NCBI RefSeq assembly: GCF_001552135.1
Contig: NZ_BCQP01000019.1
Span: 53,172 to 117,171, forward strand
DNA: 64,000 nt
Direction of reading: 5' to 3'
Source: Actinomadura chibensis NBRC 106107
GTDB taxonomy: Bacteria > Actinomycetota > Actinomycetes > Streptosporangiales > Streptosporangiaceae
Below are positions 1-7,758 of the stretch, piece by piece (the first letter of the stretch is position 1; every line of letters starts with the position of its first letter). The notes beneath the pieces were generated by a model. It saw only the letters and a list, made by a program, of their open reading frames with translations, ran no database searches and was not told the origin of the DNA. The position numbers and the translations under genes are program-made.

Positions 1-501
1 CTCGGGCTCGACCGGCTCGACCTCGTCTACCTGCGTCCGGGCGGGCTGGAGACGCCCCGGGACGAGCCGATCGAGGAGCGGTTCGCCGTCCTCGCCGGGC
101 TCCGGGAGGAGGGCCTGATCCGCCATCTCGGGCTCAGCCACGTGAGCGCCGCCCAGCTCGAAGAGGCGCGGCGGATCGCGCCCGTCGCGGCGATCCAGAA
201 CCGGTTCGACGTCACCCGGCCGCGGGACGCCGAGCTGCTCGCGGTCTGCGAGCGCGACCGCATCGCCTACGCGCCCTACTTCCCGCTCGGCGGGTTCGGG
301 ATCCCGGACGACGCGCGGGTGAACGCGGTCGCCGCCCGGCACGGCGCGACCGTCCCGCAGGTGCTGCTCGCCGGGCTGCTCGCCCTCTCGCCGGTGATGC
401 TCGCCATCCCCGGCACCGGCTCCCTCGACCACCTGGACGAGAACATGGCCGCCGGGCGTCTCGCGCTCTCCGCGGCCGACCTCGCCGAGCTGCGACAATA
501 G
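1..501 (+). CDS. Aldo/keto reductase, C-terminal part (5' end outside window)
   Basis: The frame is open from base 1 and ends in TAG at 499-501, so only the last 166 residues are visible. They carry the second half of an AKR TIM barrel: LGLDRLDLVYLR, then IRHLGLSH, PVAAIQNRFD, a YAPYFPLGG segment and the C-terminal IPGTGSLDHLDEN that normally binds the NADP phosphate. The usual catalytic LH pair is LR here, as I recall for the YdbC-like subgroup, so this is probably a family trait. Expected role: NADPH-dependent carbonyl reduction in the cytoplasm; the substrate cannot be told. The PadR gene starts 80 bases downstream on the same strand. Confidence 0.9.
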   Translation, partial: LGLDRLDLVYLRPGGLETPRDEPIEERFAVLAGLREEGLIRHLGLSHVSAAQLEEARRIAPVAAIQNRFDVTRPRDAELLAVCERDRIAYAPYFPLGGFGIPDDARVNAVAARHGATVPQVLLAGLLALSPVMLAIPGTGSLDHLDENMAAGRLALSAADLAELRQ

Positions 502-581
502 CCGTACTTCGCCGCTTGTCCCCGGCACGGCCTACGCTGATGCGCACGTTGCGATCAGGGGGAGCGGTCAGGGGGAGTGAG

Positions 582-1271
582 ATGTCGGCGACGCGGCTGC
601 TGGTGCTCGGCGGCGTGCGGCGGGCCGGGCGGGCCCACGGGTACGAGGTCCGCCGCGATCTGATCTCGTGGGGATCGGACGAGTGGGCCCACGTCAACCC
701 GGGTTCGATCTACCACGCGCTCAGGCAGCTCGCCAAGGAGGGCATGCTGCGGGCGCACGACGTGGAGGAGAGCGACGCCGGGCCGCCGCACACCGACTAC
801 GAGATCACGCAGGAGGGGCGGGAGGAGTTCCTCCGGCTGCTGCGCTGCGCCCTCGCGACGGTCGACATCCGGCACCCGGAGATGCTGACCGCCGGGCTCG
901 GCTTCCTCACCGAGCTGCCGCGCGCCGAGGCGGTCGCGCTGCTGCGCCGCCGGCTGGACGGCCTCGCGGACTGGCGCTCGTCCGTCGCCCCCCACCTCGC
1001 CGAGCAGGACCCAGACGACCATCACCGGGAACTGCTCGGCTGGTGGGTGCACTCGGCCGACGCGGCCACGGCGTGGACGCGCCGGCTGATCGAGCGGCTG
1101 GAATCGGGCGCCTACGTGATGGCCGACGACCGCGGCTCCTCGCCGTCCGGGTCCGCGCCGCCCGGCTCGGCGTCCGGCTCGGCACCGGAGTCGGCCGGCT
1201 CGGTGGCCGGGTCGCCGGGGTCGCCGGTGAGCCTCCAGCCGCCCCGGCGCCGCAGGACGAGCATGAAGTAG
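582..1271 (+). CDS. PadR family transcriptional regulator
   Basis: 229 residues from ATG 582, chosen because GGGGGAG lies at 571-577; an upstream in-frame ATG at 516 lacks this and would add unrelated sequence. Residues 4-80 form the PadR winged helix (LLVLGG, HGYEVRRDL, PGSIYHALRQLAKEGML, YEITQEG) and the rest a helical dimerisation domain. PadR proteins are usually repressors, often of exporters or catabolic genes. After about residue 180 the protein becomes Ser/Gly/Pro-rich, and this tail runs antisense to the last 160 bases of the convergent permease gene. The target is unknown; the flanking reductase or permease are candidates by position only. Confidence 0.88.
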   Translation: MSATRLLVLGGVRRAGRAHGYEVRRDLISWGSDEWAHVNPGSIYHALRQLAKEGMLRAHDVEESDAGPPHTDYEITQEGREEFLRLLRCALATVDIRHPEMLTAGLGFLTELPRAEAVALLRRRLDGLADWRSSVAPHLAEQDPDDHHRELLGWWVHSADAATAWTRRLIERLESGAYVMADDRGSSPSGSAPPGSASGSAPESAGSVAGSPGSPVSLQPPRRRRTSMK

Positions 1272-2614
1272 GCCGCCGCCACGACCACCACCGAGACGGT
1301 GACGTACAGGCTCGGCCGCCCGATCTCCGGGTCCTTCGCGTTCTGGTAGATCACGTAGACGAGCGCGAGGAGCGCGGCGACGGGCGCGAGCGGGAACCAC
1401 GGCATCCGGTACCCGGCGTGCGCGGTGGTGCCGTTCCGGCGTCCGGCGATCACCGCGACGCACAGCGCGCCGTACACGACGACGAGGGACGTCCCGGTGA
1501 CCACGAGCAGGAACTTCTCGTCCAGGAAGCAGGCGGCGGCGCTGAGCGCGCCGGTCAGCAGCGTCGCGATCCAGGGCGTGCCGAAGCGCGGGTGGATCGC
1601 GGTGAGCGCCCGGTCGACCTTCGGGAGCCAGGTGCCGTCCCGGCCCGAGCTGAAGATCAGCCGCGCGGTGAGCAGCATGATCGCGATCACCGCGTTCAGG
1701 ATGGCGAGCGCGATGGCGAGGCTCAGCACGGTGTTGAGGGTGTCGCTGCCGCGCGCGGTGACGAAGTACTCCAGCATGTTCTCCGCGTGGAACAGCTTGT
1801 CGAGGTCGGGCGCGCCGAGCAGGACGGCGGTGACCGGGATCAGCTCGGCCGCGACCGTGATGCCGAGCGCCCAGAGGACCGTCCGCGCGATGGCCTTGTG
1901 CGCGTCGTGCGTCTCCTCGCCGAAGTACACCGCGGAGCCGTAGCCGTTGTAGGCGAAGATCGCGACCGCGGTGGCGGCGGCGATCAGCCCGGCGGACGCG
2001 GCGGTGACGCCGCCGCCGTCCATCCCGACGACCGGGTCGGCGATCAGGTCGGTGATCGGGCGCTCGACGTGCAGGAAGCCGAGCGCGGACAGCACCACCA
2101 GCGCGATCATCTCGATCGCCAGGAAGATCCCGGTGACCACCGCGTTGACCTTGATGTCGAGGATCGCGATGACGGTGGCGACGGCGACCGTGACGGCGGC
2201 GATCACCGGCCCGTTCAGCCCGTCGACGACGACGCCGAGGTAGGTGCCGACGCCGAGCGCGATCACCGCGAGGATCAGCAGCTGGGTGATGAGGATCAGG
2301 CCGAGCACGACGAAGCCGGGCAGCCGGCCGAGGGTGCGGCCGACGATCGCGTACTCGCCGCCGGTCAGCGGGTACGCCGACGCGAGCTCGGCGTAGACGA
2401 AGGCCATGAACACCCCGACGACGCCCGCCGCGGCGAAGCTCAGGAAGGCGCCGGTGCCCGCCTGCGAGATCACCCCCGGCGCGATGATGAAGACCGACGA
2501 CGCGGGCGTGACCGCGGACAGCACGATGAGCAGCGCGCCGATCGTGCGGAGCCCGCGGTGCAGTGCGGGCGGACGGCCTGCGGCGGCCGGTTCGCGGACC
2601 TCTGGAGCGGCCAT
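1112..2614 (-). CDS. APC-superfamily amino acid permease
   Basis: 500 residues from ATG 2614, which has AGGAGG eight bases upstream; the GTG at 2623 overlaps that Shine-Dalgarno and is rejected. The chain has about 12 hydrophobic segments. TM1 (IGALLIVLSAVTPASSVFII) has the unwound small-residue stretch typical of APC transporters, and GGEYAIVGRTLG matches the family motif between TM2 and TM3. The C-terminal 40 residues are acidic and proline-rich. It should import an amino acid or small amine by proton symport. It is divergent from a TetR gene that is followed by a P1 peptidase, so the three may form a peptide/amino acid utilisation unit (inference). Confidence 0.88.
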   Translation of the reverse strand: MAAPEVREPAAAGRPPALHRGLRTIGALLIVLSAVTPASSVFIIAPGVISQAGTGAFLSFAAAGVVGVFMAFVYAELASAYPLTGGEYAIVGRTLGRLPGFVVLGLILITQLLILAVIALGVGTYLGVVVDGLNGPVIAAVTVAVATVIAILDIKVNAVVTGIFLAIEMIALVVLSALGFLHVERPITDLIADPVVGMDGGGVTAASAGLIAAATAVAIFAYNGYGSAVYFGEETHDAHKAIARTVLWALGITVAAELIPVTAVLLGAPDLDKLFHAENMLEYFVTARGSDTLNTVLSLAIALAILNAVIAIMLLTARLIFSSGRDGTWLPKVDRALTAIHPRFGTPWIATLLTGALSAAACFLDEKFLLVVTGTSLVVVYGALCVAVIAGRRNGTTAHAGYRMPWFPLAPVAALLALVYVIYQNAKDPEIGRPSLYVTVSVVVVAAAYFMLVLRRRGGWRLTGDPGDPATEPADSGAEPDAEPGGADPDGEEPRSSAIT

Positions 2615-2766
2615 GACGGGCACCTCCTGGGCTGGAAATTCCTTGAATGAGTATCAAAGAACCTTCCGATGCCAGGTCAAGGACCAGGCATGTTACAAGT
2701 TGGTTTCGAGTTTTCCTGCGAAGACTCTGACTTGCATTGTCTGAACGATCTTCGGAGAATGTCGGC

Positions 2767-3444
2767 ATGGCACGACCCAGCAGGGCCCACGAGCGGCGCG
2801 CCGACCTCGTCGCGGCCGCCCGCCGCGCGGTGCTCGAGCGCGGCATGCTCGACCTGCGGCTGCGGGACGTGGCCGCGGCCGCGGAGATGTCGCCGGGATC
2901 CGTCCTGTACTACTACCCGACGCTCACCGACCTGCTGCGGGACGTGCAGCGCGAGGCCGTCGACCGGTTCTGCGCCGCGCGCGAGGAGGCCGTCCGCGGC
3001 GAGCCCGACCCGCGCCGCCGGCTGACCGCGATGGTCCGCAGCGGGCTGCCGTCCGGGCCGGGGGACGAGCTGTGCGTGCTGCTGTACGAGCTCGGCACGG
3101 TCGCCCGGCGGGACGCGTCCTACGCCGCCGAGCACATCCGGCTGTACGAGCGTCAGGTCGGTATCTACTCCGGGATCCTGGAGGCCGGCGCCGCGACGGG
3201 CGCGTTCGCCCTCACCCGGGACGCGGGCGCCATCGCCCGCAACCTCGTCGCGCTGGAGGACGGCTACGGCCTGCACATCGTCATGGCCGTGCCCACCGTC
3301 GACACCGCGCGGGCCGAGGCGCTGCTGCTCGCCGCCGCGTCCGACGCGACCGGCTGCGACCTCACCGCCCCCGAGGCCCCTGTGGGCCCGGCCGCGCCGG
3401 AGGCCCCGCCCCAGCCCGAAGACCCGTTGGACGAACTCGCCTAG
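2767..3444 (+). CDS. TetR family transcriptional regulator
   Basis: 225 residues from ATG 2767, with CGGAGA nine bases upstream. Residues 10-55 are a TetR helix-turn-helix (RRADLVAAARRAVLERG, LRLRDVAAAAEMSPGSVLYYYPTLTDLL), followed by a helical ligand domain and a proline-rich tail. It is divergent from the permease gene across a 152-base AT-richer gap and ends 14 bases before the P1 peptidase gene, so it probably controls one or both. Homologous TetR proteins next to APC permeases often sense amines or amino acids, but the ligand here is unknown. Confidence 0.88.
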   Translation: MARPSRAHERRADLVAAARRAVLERGMLDLRLRDVAAAAEMSPGSVLYYYPTLTDLLRDVQREAVDRFCAAREEAVRGEPDPRRRLTAMVRSGLPSGPGDELCVLLYELGTVARRDASYAAEHIRLYERQVGIYSGILEAGAATGAFALTRDAGAIARNLVALEDGYGLHIVMAVPTVDTARAEALLLAAASDATGCDLTAPEAPVGPAAPEAPPQPEDPLDELA

Positions 3445-3458
3445 CCGGAGGGGAAGCG

Positions 3459-4574
3459 ATGACCCGTGCCCGCTCGTTCGGACTGCCGCTGCCTGGCACG
3501 CCCGGACCGCACAACGCGATCACCGACGTGCCCGGCGTCGAGGTCGGCTACACCACGCTGATCAGCGGCGACGGCCCGCTCCGCCCCGGCGCCGGGCCCG
3601 TCCGCACGGGCGTGACCGCGCTGCTGCCGCGCGGCCGGGGCGGCGTCCTCGACCCGTGCGCCGCCGGGATCCACGCGCTCAACGGCAACGGCGAGATGAC
3701 CGGCTCGCACTGGATCGCCGAGACCGGCGCGCTGAGCCTGCCCGTGCTCGTCACCAACACGCACGCGGTCGGCGCCTGCCACCGCGGCGCGATCGACTGG
3801 ACGCGCCGCGAGCACCCCGAGCACCGCGAGTGGATGCTGCCCGTCGTCGCCGAGACCTGGGACGGCTACCTCAACGACGTCGGCGGCGACCACGTCCGGC
3901 CCGAGCACGCCGTCGCCGCGATCGACGCCGCGCGGCCCGGCCCGGTCGCGGAGGGCTCCGTCGGCGGCGGGACGGGCATGAACTGCTACTCCTACAAGGG
4001 CGGCAGCGGGACGTCCTCGCGCGTCGTCGCCTACGGCGCCGACACCTACACGGTGGGGGCGTTCGTCCAGGCCAACTTCGGGTCGCGCGCCCAGCTCGCC
4101 GTGTGCGGCGTCCCGCTCGGCGCCGACCTCGCCGACGACAACCCGATCGAGGACACCGACTGGCTCGCCCCCGCCGGGGCGGGCTCGGTCATCGTCGTCG
4201 TCGGGACGGACGCGCCGCTGCTCCCCGGCCAGTGCGCGGCGCTCGCCCGCCGCGTCCCGCTGGGCCTCGCCCGGACCGGCACCTACGGGCAGCACTCGTC
4301 CGGCGACGTCTTCCTCGCCTTCTCCAACGCCAACCCGGGCGCGATCAGCGGCGGGTTCCCCGACCCCGAACCCGGCTACGACACGATGACGTTCGTCCAG
4401 TGGAACCAGATCGACCCGTTCTTCGAGGCCGTCGTGCAGACCGTCGAGGAGGCGGTGCTGAACGCGCTGCTTGCCGCCCGCCCCATGACCGGGCGCGACG
4501 GCCACCGCTCCCCGGCCCTCCCGCACGACCGGCTCCGCGACCTGCTGACCGCCCGCGGCGTCCTGGCGTCCTGA
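3459..4574 (+). CDS. P1 (DmpA/BapA-type, S58) family peptidase
   Basis: 371 residues, the usual length. ATG 3459 follows GGAGGGGAAGCG. Peptidases of this Ntn-like family cut themselves in front of the nucleophilic serine and release N-terminal amino acids, D-amino acids or beta-peptides. The expected site is visible as AGS-VIVVVGTDAPLLPGQ, giving cleavage between Gly242 and Ser243. Other family motifs are NAITDVPGVEVGY at the N-terminus, GGGTGMNCYSYKGGSGTSSR near 170-188 and AFSNANPG. It lies 14 bases behind the TetR gene and near an amino acid permease, suggesting hydrolysis of an unusual peptide or amide followed by uptake (inference). Confidence 0.9.
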   Translation: MTRARSFGLPLPGTPGPHNAITDVPGVEVGYTTLISGDGPLRPGAGPVRTGVTALLPRGRGGVLDPCAAGIHALNGNGEMTGSHWIAETGALSLPVLVTNTHAVGACHRGAIDWTRREHPEHREWMLPVVAETWDGYLNDVGGDHVRPEHAVAAIDAARPGPVAEGSVGGGTGMNCYSYKGGSGTSSRVVAYGADTYTVGAFVQANFGSRAQLAVCGVPLGADLADDNPIEDTDWLAPAGAGSVIVVVGTDAPLLPGQCAALARRVPLGLARTGTYGQHSSGDVFLAFSNANPGAISGGFPDPEPGYDTMTFVQWNQIDPFFEAVVQTVEEAVLNALLAARPMTGRDGHRSPALPHDRLRDLLTARGVLAS

Positions 4575-4593
4575 GGCGACGCGGCGGCTCAGG
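4570..4593. terminator. Small hairpin over the two convergent stop codons
   Basis: CCTGAG and CTCAGG form a 6-bp stem with a 12-base loop. It includes the stop codons of both the P1 peptidase and the lipid kinase gene. The short stem and lack of a T tract make it a weak bidirectional terminator at best. Confidence 0.3.
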
Positions 4594-5602
4594 TGTCGAC
4601 GAACGTCCGCGGGACGATCACCCGCAGCGCGTTGCCGCGGATCTTGATCGACACCGGGGTCCGGCCGCGGATCTCGCCGTCCACGTCCACCCGCATCGGC
4701 GGGTCGGTCTCGATCTCGACGTGGTCGGTGGTGAGGAACGCGTCCTCGTCGAGCGACCGCCACGGGCCGGTGAGGACGTGCCGCGCCGTCGCCGACGCCA
4801 GCCGCAGCCGCCGCTCGTCGCCCAGCCGGTAGACGGCGAGGAGCCGGTCGTCGGGGCTCGCGTCGCGGGCGATCCGCTGCCCGCTGTGGTGCGCGCCGTT
4901 CGCGACGTTGAGCTGGTGCGTGGCGAGCTCGCGGGTCTCCCCGTCGATCGTGATCCGGGCGGTGAACGCGGCGTGCCGGGGCAGCAGCCGGGCCGCCGTC
5001 AGCGCGTACGCGGGACGCCCGACGACCCTCTTCAGCGCGTGCGGGACGTGCTCGGCCACCTGCACCGACACGCCGAGGCTCACCATGTTCGCGAAGATGT
5101 GCTCGCGGTCGGCGCCCGGCCCCTCGCCCTGCGGGTCGCCGGTGCTCTCGAACCAGCCGACGTCGACGTCGGCGACCTTGCCGCCGCCCGGCGTCCCGAC
5201 CGCGAGGGTCCGGATCGCGCCGGGCAGGTCGAGCGGCAGCTCCAGGCTCCGCGCGAAGTTGTTGGTGGTGCCGAGCGGCAGCACGCCGAGCGCGATGTCG
5301 CGGTGCGCGAGGTGCCCGACCGCCTCGGCGACCGTGCCGTCCCCGCCGCCGACGACGACGAGGTCCGGCTCCAGGGCGAGGACGTCGGCGAACAGCTCGC
5401 GCAGCCGGGACGGGTCGGTCACCGGGAACACGTGCACGAAGTCGATCCCCGACTCGCGCAGCAGCCGGCGCGCCCGCCCGTACAGCCGGCGCCCCCGCCG
5501 GGACCGCGAGTTGATCACCAGCGCGGCGCGCCCGCCGGCCGCGATCGCCGACTCCAGCTCCGCCTTGGTCCGCATCTCACCGCTCCGCATTCCGGGACGC
5601 AC
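4589..5602 (-). CDS. Diacylglycerol/lipid kinase family protein
   Basis: Up to 337 residues. Three in-frame starts compete (GTG 5602, ATG 5590, ATG 5575); GTG 5602 has GGAGG nine bases upstream and 5575 has GGAGCGGTGAG, so the exact start is open. The catalytic-domain signature GGGDGT is at residues 85-90, followed by LPLGTTNNFARSL, both typical of DAGK_cat; the C-terminal half is the beta-sandwich that completes the active site (IFANMVSLG, DVDGE). The enzyme would phosphorylate diacylglycerol, a sphingoid base or a similar lipid at the inner membrane face. It has no transmembrane segment. It is convergent with the P1 peptidase gene. Confidence 0.88.
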   Translation of the reverse strand: MRPGMRSGEMRTKAELESAIAAGGRAALVINSRSRRGRRLYGRARRLLRESGIDFVHVFPVTDPSRLRELFADVLALEPDLVVVGGGDGTVAEAVGHLAHRDIALGVLPLGTTNNFARSLELPLDLPGAIRTLAVGTPGGGKVADVDVGWFESTGDPQGEGPGADREHIFANMVSLGVSVQVAEHVPHALKRVVGRPAYALTAARLLPRHAAFTARITIDGETRELATHQLNVANGAHHSGQRIARDASPDDRLLAVYRLGDERRLRLASATARHVLTGPWRSLDEDAFLTTDHVEIETDPPMRVDVDGEIRGRTPVSIKIRGNALRVIVPRTFVDT

Positions 5603-5773
5603 CGCCCTGCCCCTCCGTCCCCCGCCGCCTCCGACCCCTGCCGTCCGGCCTTCTCGTCCGCGTCACCCTACAAGGGAGGACAACGAGGCTCTCCAGACCG
5701 ATATTTCATAAACCCGATACGCGCCGTTGAAACACGGCCGTAAGCGGGGAGCATTACCGGTGACGCACTTTCC

Positions 5774-6835
5774 ATGAGCCACCGGGACGGGACCATGCGG
5801 CTGCGCGCCTTGGCGGAAGCGGGATTCGTGATGGGGGTGGCCGGGCTCACCGCGTGCGTGGCCGCGTCCCTGTCCACCTCGATCGCGGCCTCGATCGCGC
5901 CGGGCGGCGCGCCGCTGTGGCCCGCGCCCGCCGACGACGGCGCGGCCGTGGTCGGCGAGCGGCGGCCGCGCCGCCGCGTCCTCGACCTGGCGGTGCGCTC
6001 GCCCGCCCTCGGCGGGGTCGCCCACGTCCGGCTGCTGCTGCCCCGGCGCTGGTCCCGGGACGCCGCCCGCACCTGGCCCGTCCTCTGGCTGCTGCACGGC
6101 GCCCTCGCCGGGCCGGACCGGCACACCGCCTGGAGCGACCACACCGACATCGAGGAGCTGACCGAGGACGCCGACGTGATCGTCGTCATGCCGGACGGCG
6201 GCCCGTCCGGCACCTACACCGACTGGTGGAACCGCGGCGACGGCCACGGCCCGCGCTGGGAGACGTTCCACCTCGCCGAGCTCCGGCAGATCCTGGAGCG
6301 CGGCTACCGCGCCGGGCCGGACCGCGCCGTCGCCGGGAACGCGATGGGCGGGCTCGGCGCCCTCGCCTACGCGGCCCGGCACCGCGGGCTGTTCCGGGCG
6401 GCGGCCTCGTTCAGCGGGCCCGTCCACACGCTGTACCGGGACCCGTCCGGGCTCGACGTCGCCGACCTCGTCGAGCTGGGCGTCGCGACCGGCGCGCCGT
6501 CCCTCGACTGGACGGACGTCTGGGGCGACCCCGGCGAGCAGCGCGTCGTGTGGCGGCAGCACAACCCGTACGACCTGGCCGACCGGCTGACGGGCGTCCG
6601 CGTCCACGTGAGCGCGGGCGACGGGGTGCCCGGCGCGTACGACCTCGCCGGCGGGCGCTCGGGGGGCGATCCGGTGGAGCGGCTCGTCCACACCGTGTCG
6701 CAGGAGTTCGCGGGCAAGCTGCGGAAGATCGGCCTCCCGGTCTCGACGCACTTCTACCGCGGCACCCACACGTGGCCCTACTGGCGGCGCGAGCTGCGCG
6801 CGGCGCTGCCCGCCCTGCTGGCGGAGATCGTCTGA
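5774..6835 (+). CDS. Esterase/mycolyltransferase-fold secreted protein lacking the nucleophilic serine
   Basis: 353 residues from ATG 5774; ATG 5795, preceded by GGGACGGGA, is an equally good start. Residues 15-42 form a signal peptide or membrane anchor, so it should act outside the membrane. The alpha/beta-hydrolase core of the esterase D/antigen 85 family is clear: WPVLWLLHGA, VIVVMPDGG, WWNRG, the nucleophile elbow and a C-terminal GTHTWPYWRREL holding the catalytic histidine. The elbow reads AGNAMGG, so alanine 190 replaces the serine of the usual GxSxGG. The codon is a clean GCG. It is probably non-catalytic, as in the MPT51 branch of the antigen 85 family, or a binding protein. Confidence 0.85.
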   Translation: MSHRDGTMRLRALAEAGFVMGVAGLTACVAASLSTSIAASIAPGGAPLWPAPADDGAAVVGERRPRRRVLDLAVRSPALGGVAHVRLLLPRRWSRDAARTWPVLWLLHGALAGPDRHTAWSDHTDIEELTEDADVIVVMPDGGPSGTYTDWWNRGDGHGPRWETFHLAELRQILERGYRAGPDRAVAGNAMGGLGALAYAARHRGLFRAAASFSGPVHTLYRDPSGLDVADLVELGVATGAPSLDWTDVWGDPGEQRVVWRQHNPYDLADRLTGVRVHVSAGDGVPGAYDLAGGRSGGDPVERLVHTVSQEFAGKLRKIGLPVSTHFYRGTHTWPYWRRELRAALPALLAEIV

Positions 6836-6851
6836 CCTGTCCGCGGCCCGC

Positions 6852-6857
6852 TAGGGT
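6852..6857 (+). promoter_or_regulatory. Possible -10 box (TAGGGT) of a leaderless transcript
   Basis: TAGGGT lies seven bases before the GTG start codon at 6865, which would put the transcription start on the first base of that codon. Leaderless mRNAs are common in actinomycetes. No good -35 box is visible at 17-18 bases, so this is tentative. Confidence 0.3.
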
Positions 6858-6864
6858 CGGGGGC

Positions 6865-7752
6865 GTGGTAGAACCTCGTTCTGATTCGGCCGTCCCGGCG
6901 TTCTGGCAGGGGCTCGGGCTGCCCGGTCTCATCGACGCGCACGTCCACTTCATGCCGCAGCGGCTGATGAGCGCGGTGTGGGGTTACTTCGACGAGGCCG
7001 GTCCGCTGATCGGCGCCGAGTGGCCCATCCGGTACCGCGACTCGGAGGAGGAGCGGCTCGCGTTCCTGCGCGGCCTCGGCGTGCGGGCCTTCCCGTCCCT
7101 GCTGTACCCGCACCGGCCGGGGATGGCGGAGTCGCTGAACGAGTGGGCGGCCGGGTTCGCCGCCCGCGTCCCCGAGTGCGTCCAGACGGCGACGTTCTTC
7201 CCCGAGCCCGGCGTCGAGGAGTACACCGGGCGCGCCGTCGAGGCGGGCGCCCGCGTCTTCAAGGTCCACCTCCAGGTCGGCGGGTTCGACCCGCGCGCCA
7301 AGGAGCTGGACCCGGTATGGGGGACGCTCGCCGACGCCGGGGTGCCCGCGCTCGTCCACGCCGGGTCGGGGCCGGTCGCCAACGGGTACACCGGGCCGGG
7401 GCCGTTCGGCGAGGTCCTCGCCCGGCACCCGCGGCTCACCGCGATCGTCGCGCACCTCGGCGCGCCCGAGTTCGACGGGTTCTTCGCGCTCGCCGACCGG
7501 TACGAAAGCGTCCACCTCGACACGACGATGATCTTCACGAGGTTCGCCGCGCTGGCGCCGTTCCCGAACGCGCTGCTGCCGCGCCTGCGCGACCTCGGCC
7601 TCGCCGGGCGCGTCCTGCTCGGCACCGACTTCCCCAACATCCCCTACGAGTACGCGCACCAGCTGGAGTCGCTGGCCGCGCTCGGCCTCGGCGACGACTG
7701 GCTCCGCGCCGTCTGCTGGCACGGCCCGGCCCGCCTGTTCGGCCTGGCCTGA
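6865..7752 (+). CDS. Amidohydrolase family (amidohydrolase_2-like) metal-dependent hydrolase
   Basis: 295 residues from GTG 6865. The frame is open far upstream but that part is a shadow of the esterase-like gene. The TIM-barrel metal ligands of the family are visible: DAHVHFMP (HxH) near residue 25, VHAGSGP, AHLGAPEFDGF and LGTDFPNIPY with the catalytic aspartate. Such enzymes hydrolyse or decarboxylate ring compounds; the substrate cannot be assigned. It begins 29 bases after the esterase-like gene and ends six bases before the convergent cation exporter gene. Confidence 0.85.
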   Translation: MVEPRSDSAVPAFWQGLGLPGLIDAHVHFMPQRLMSAVWGYFDEAGPLIGAEWPIRYRDSEEERLAFLRGLGVRAFPSLLYPHRPGMAESLNEWAAGFAARVPECVQTATFFPEPGVEEYTGRAVEAGARVFKVHLQVGGFDPRAKELDPVWGTLADAGVPALVHAGSGPVANGYTGPGPFGEVLARHPRLTAIVAHLGAPEFDGFFALADRYESVHLDTTMIFTRFAALAPFPNALLPRLRDLGLAGRVLLGTDFPNIPYEYAHQLESLAALGLGDDWLRAVCWHGPARLFGLA

Positions 7753-7758
7753 CCCTTG

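Noticed and set aside
2615..2623. GTG 2623 as the permease start
   Set aside because: It overlaps the Shine-Dalgarno AGGAGG that is correctly spaced for ATG 2614.
555..2846. Very long open frame antisense to PadR and through the permease
   Set aside because: It is Arg-rich shadow sequence typical of GC-rich DNA, has no family motif, and covers well-supported genes on both strands.
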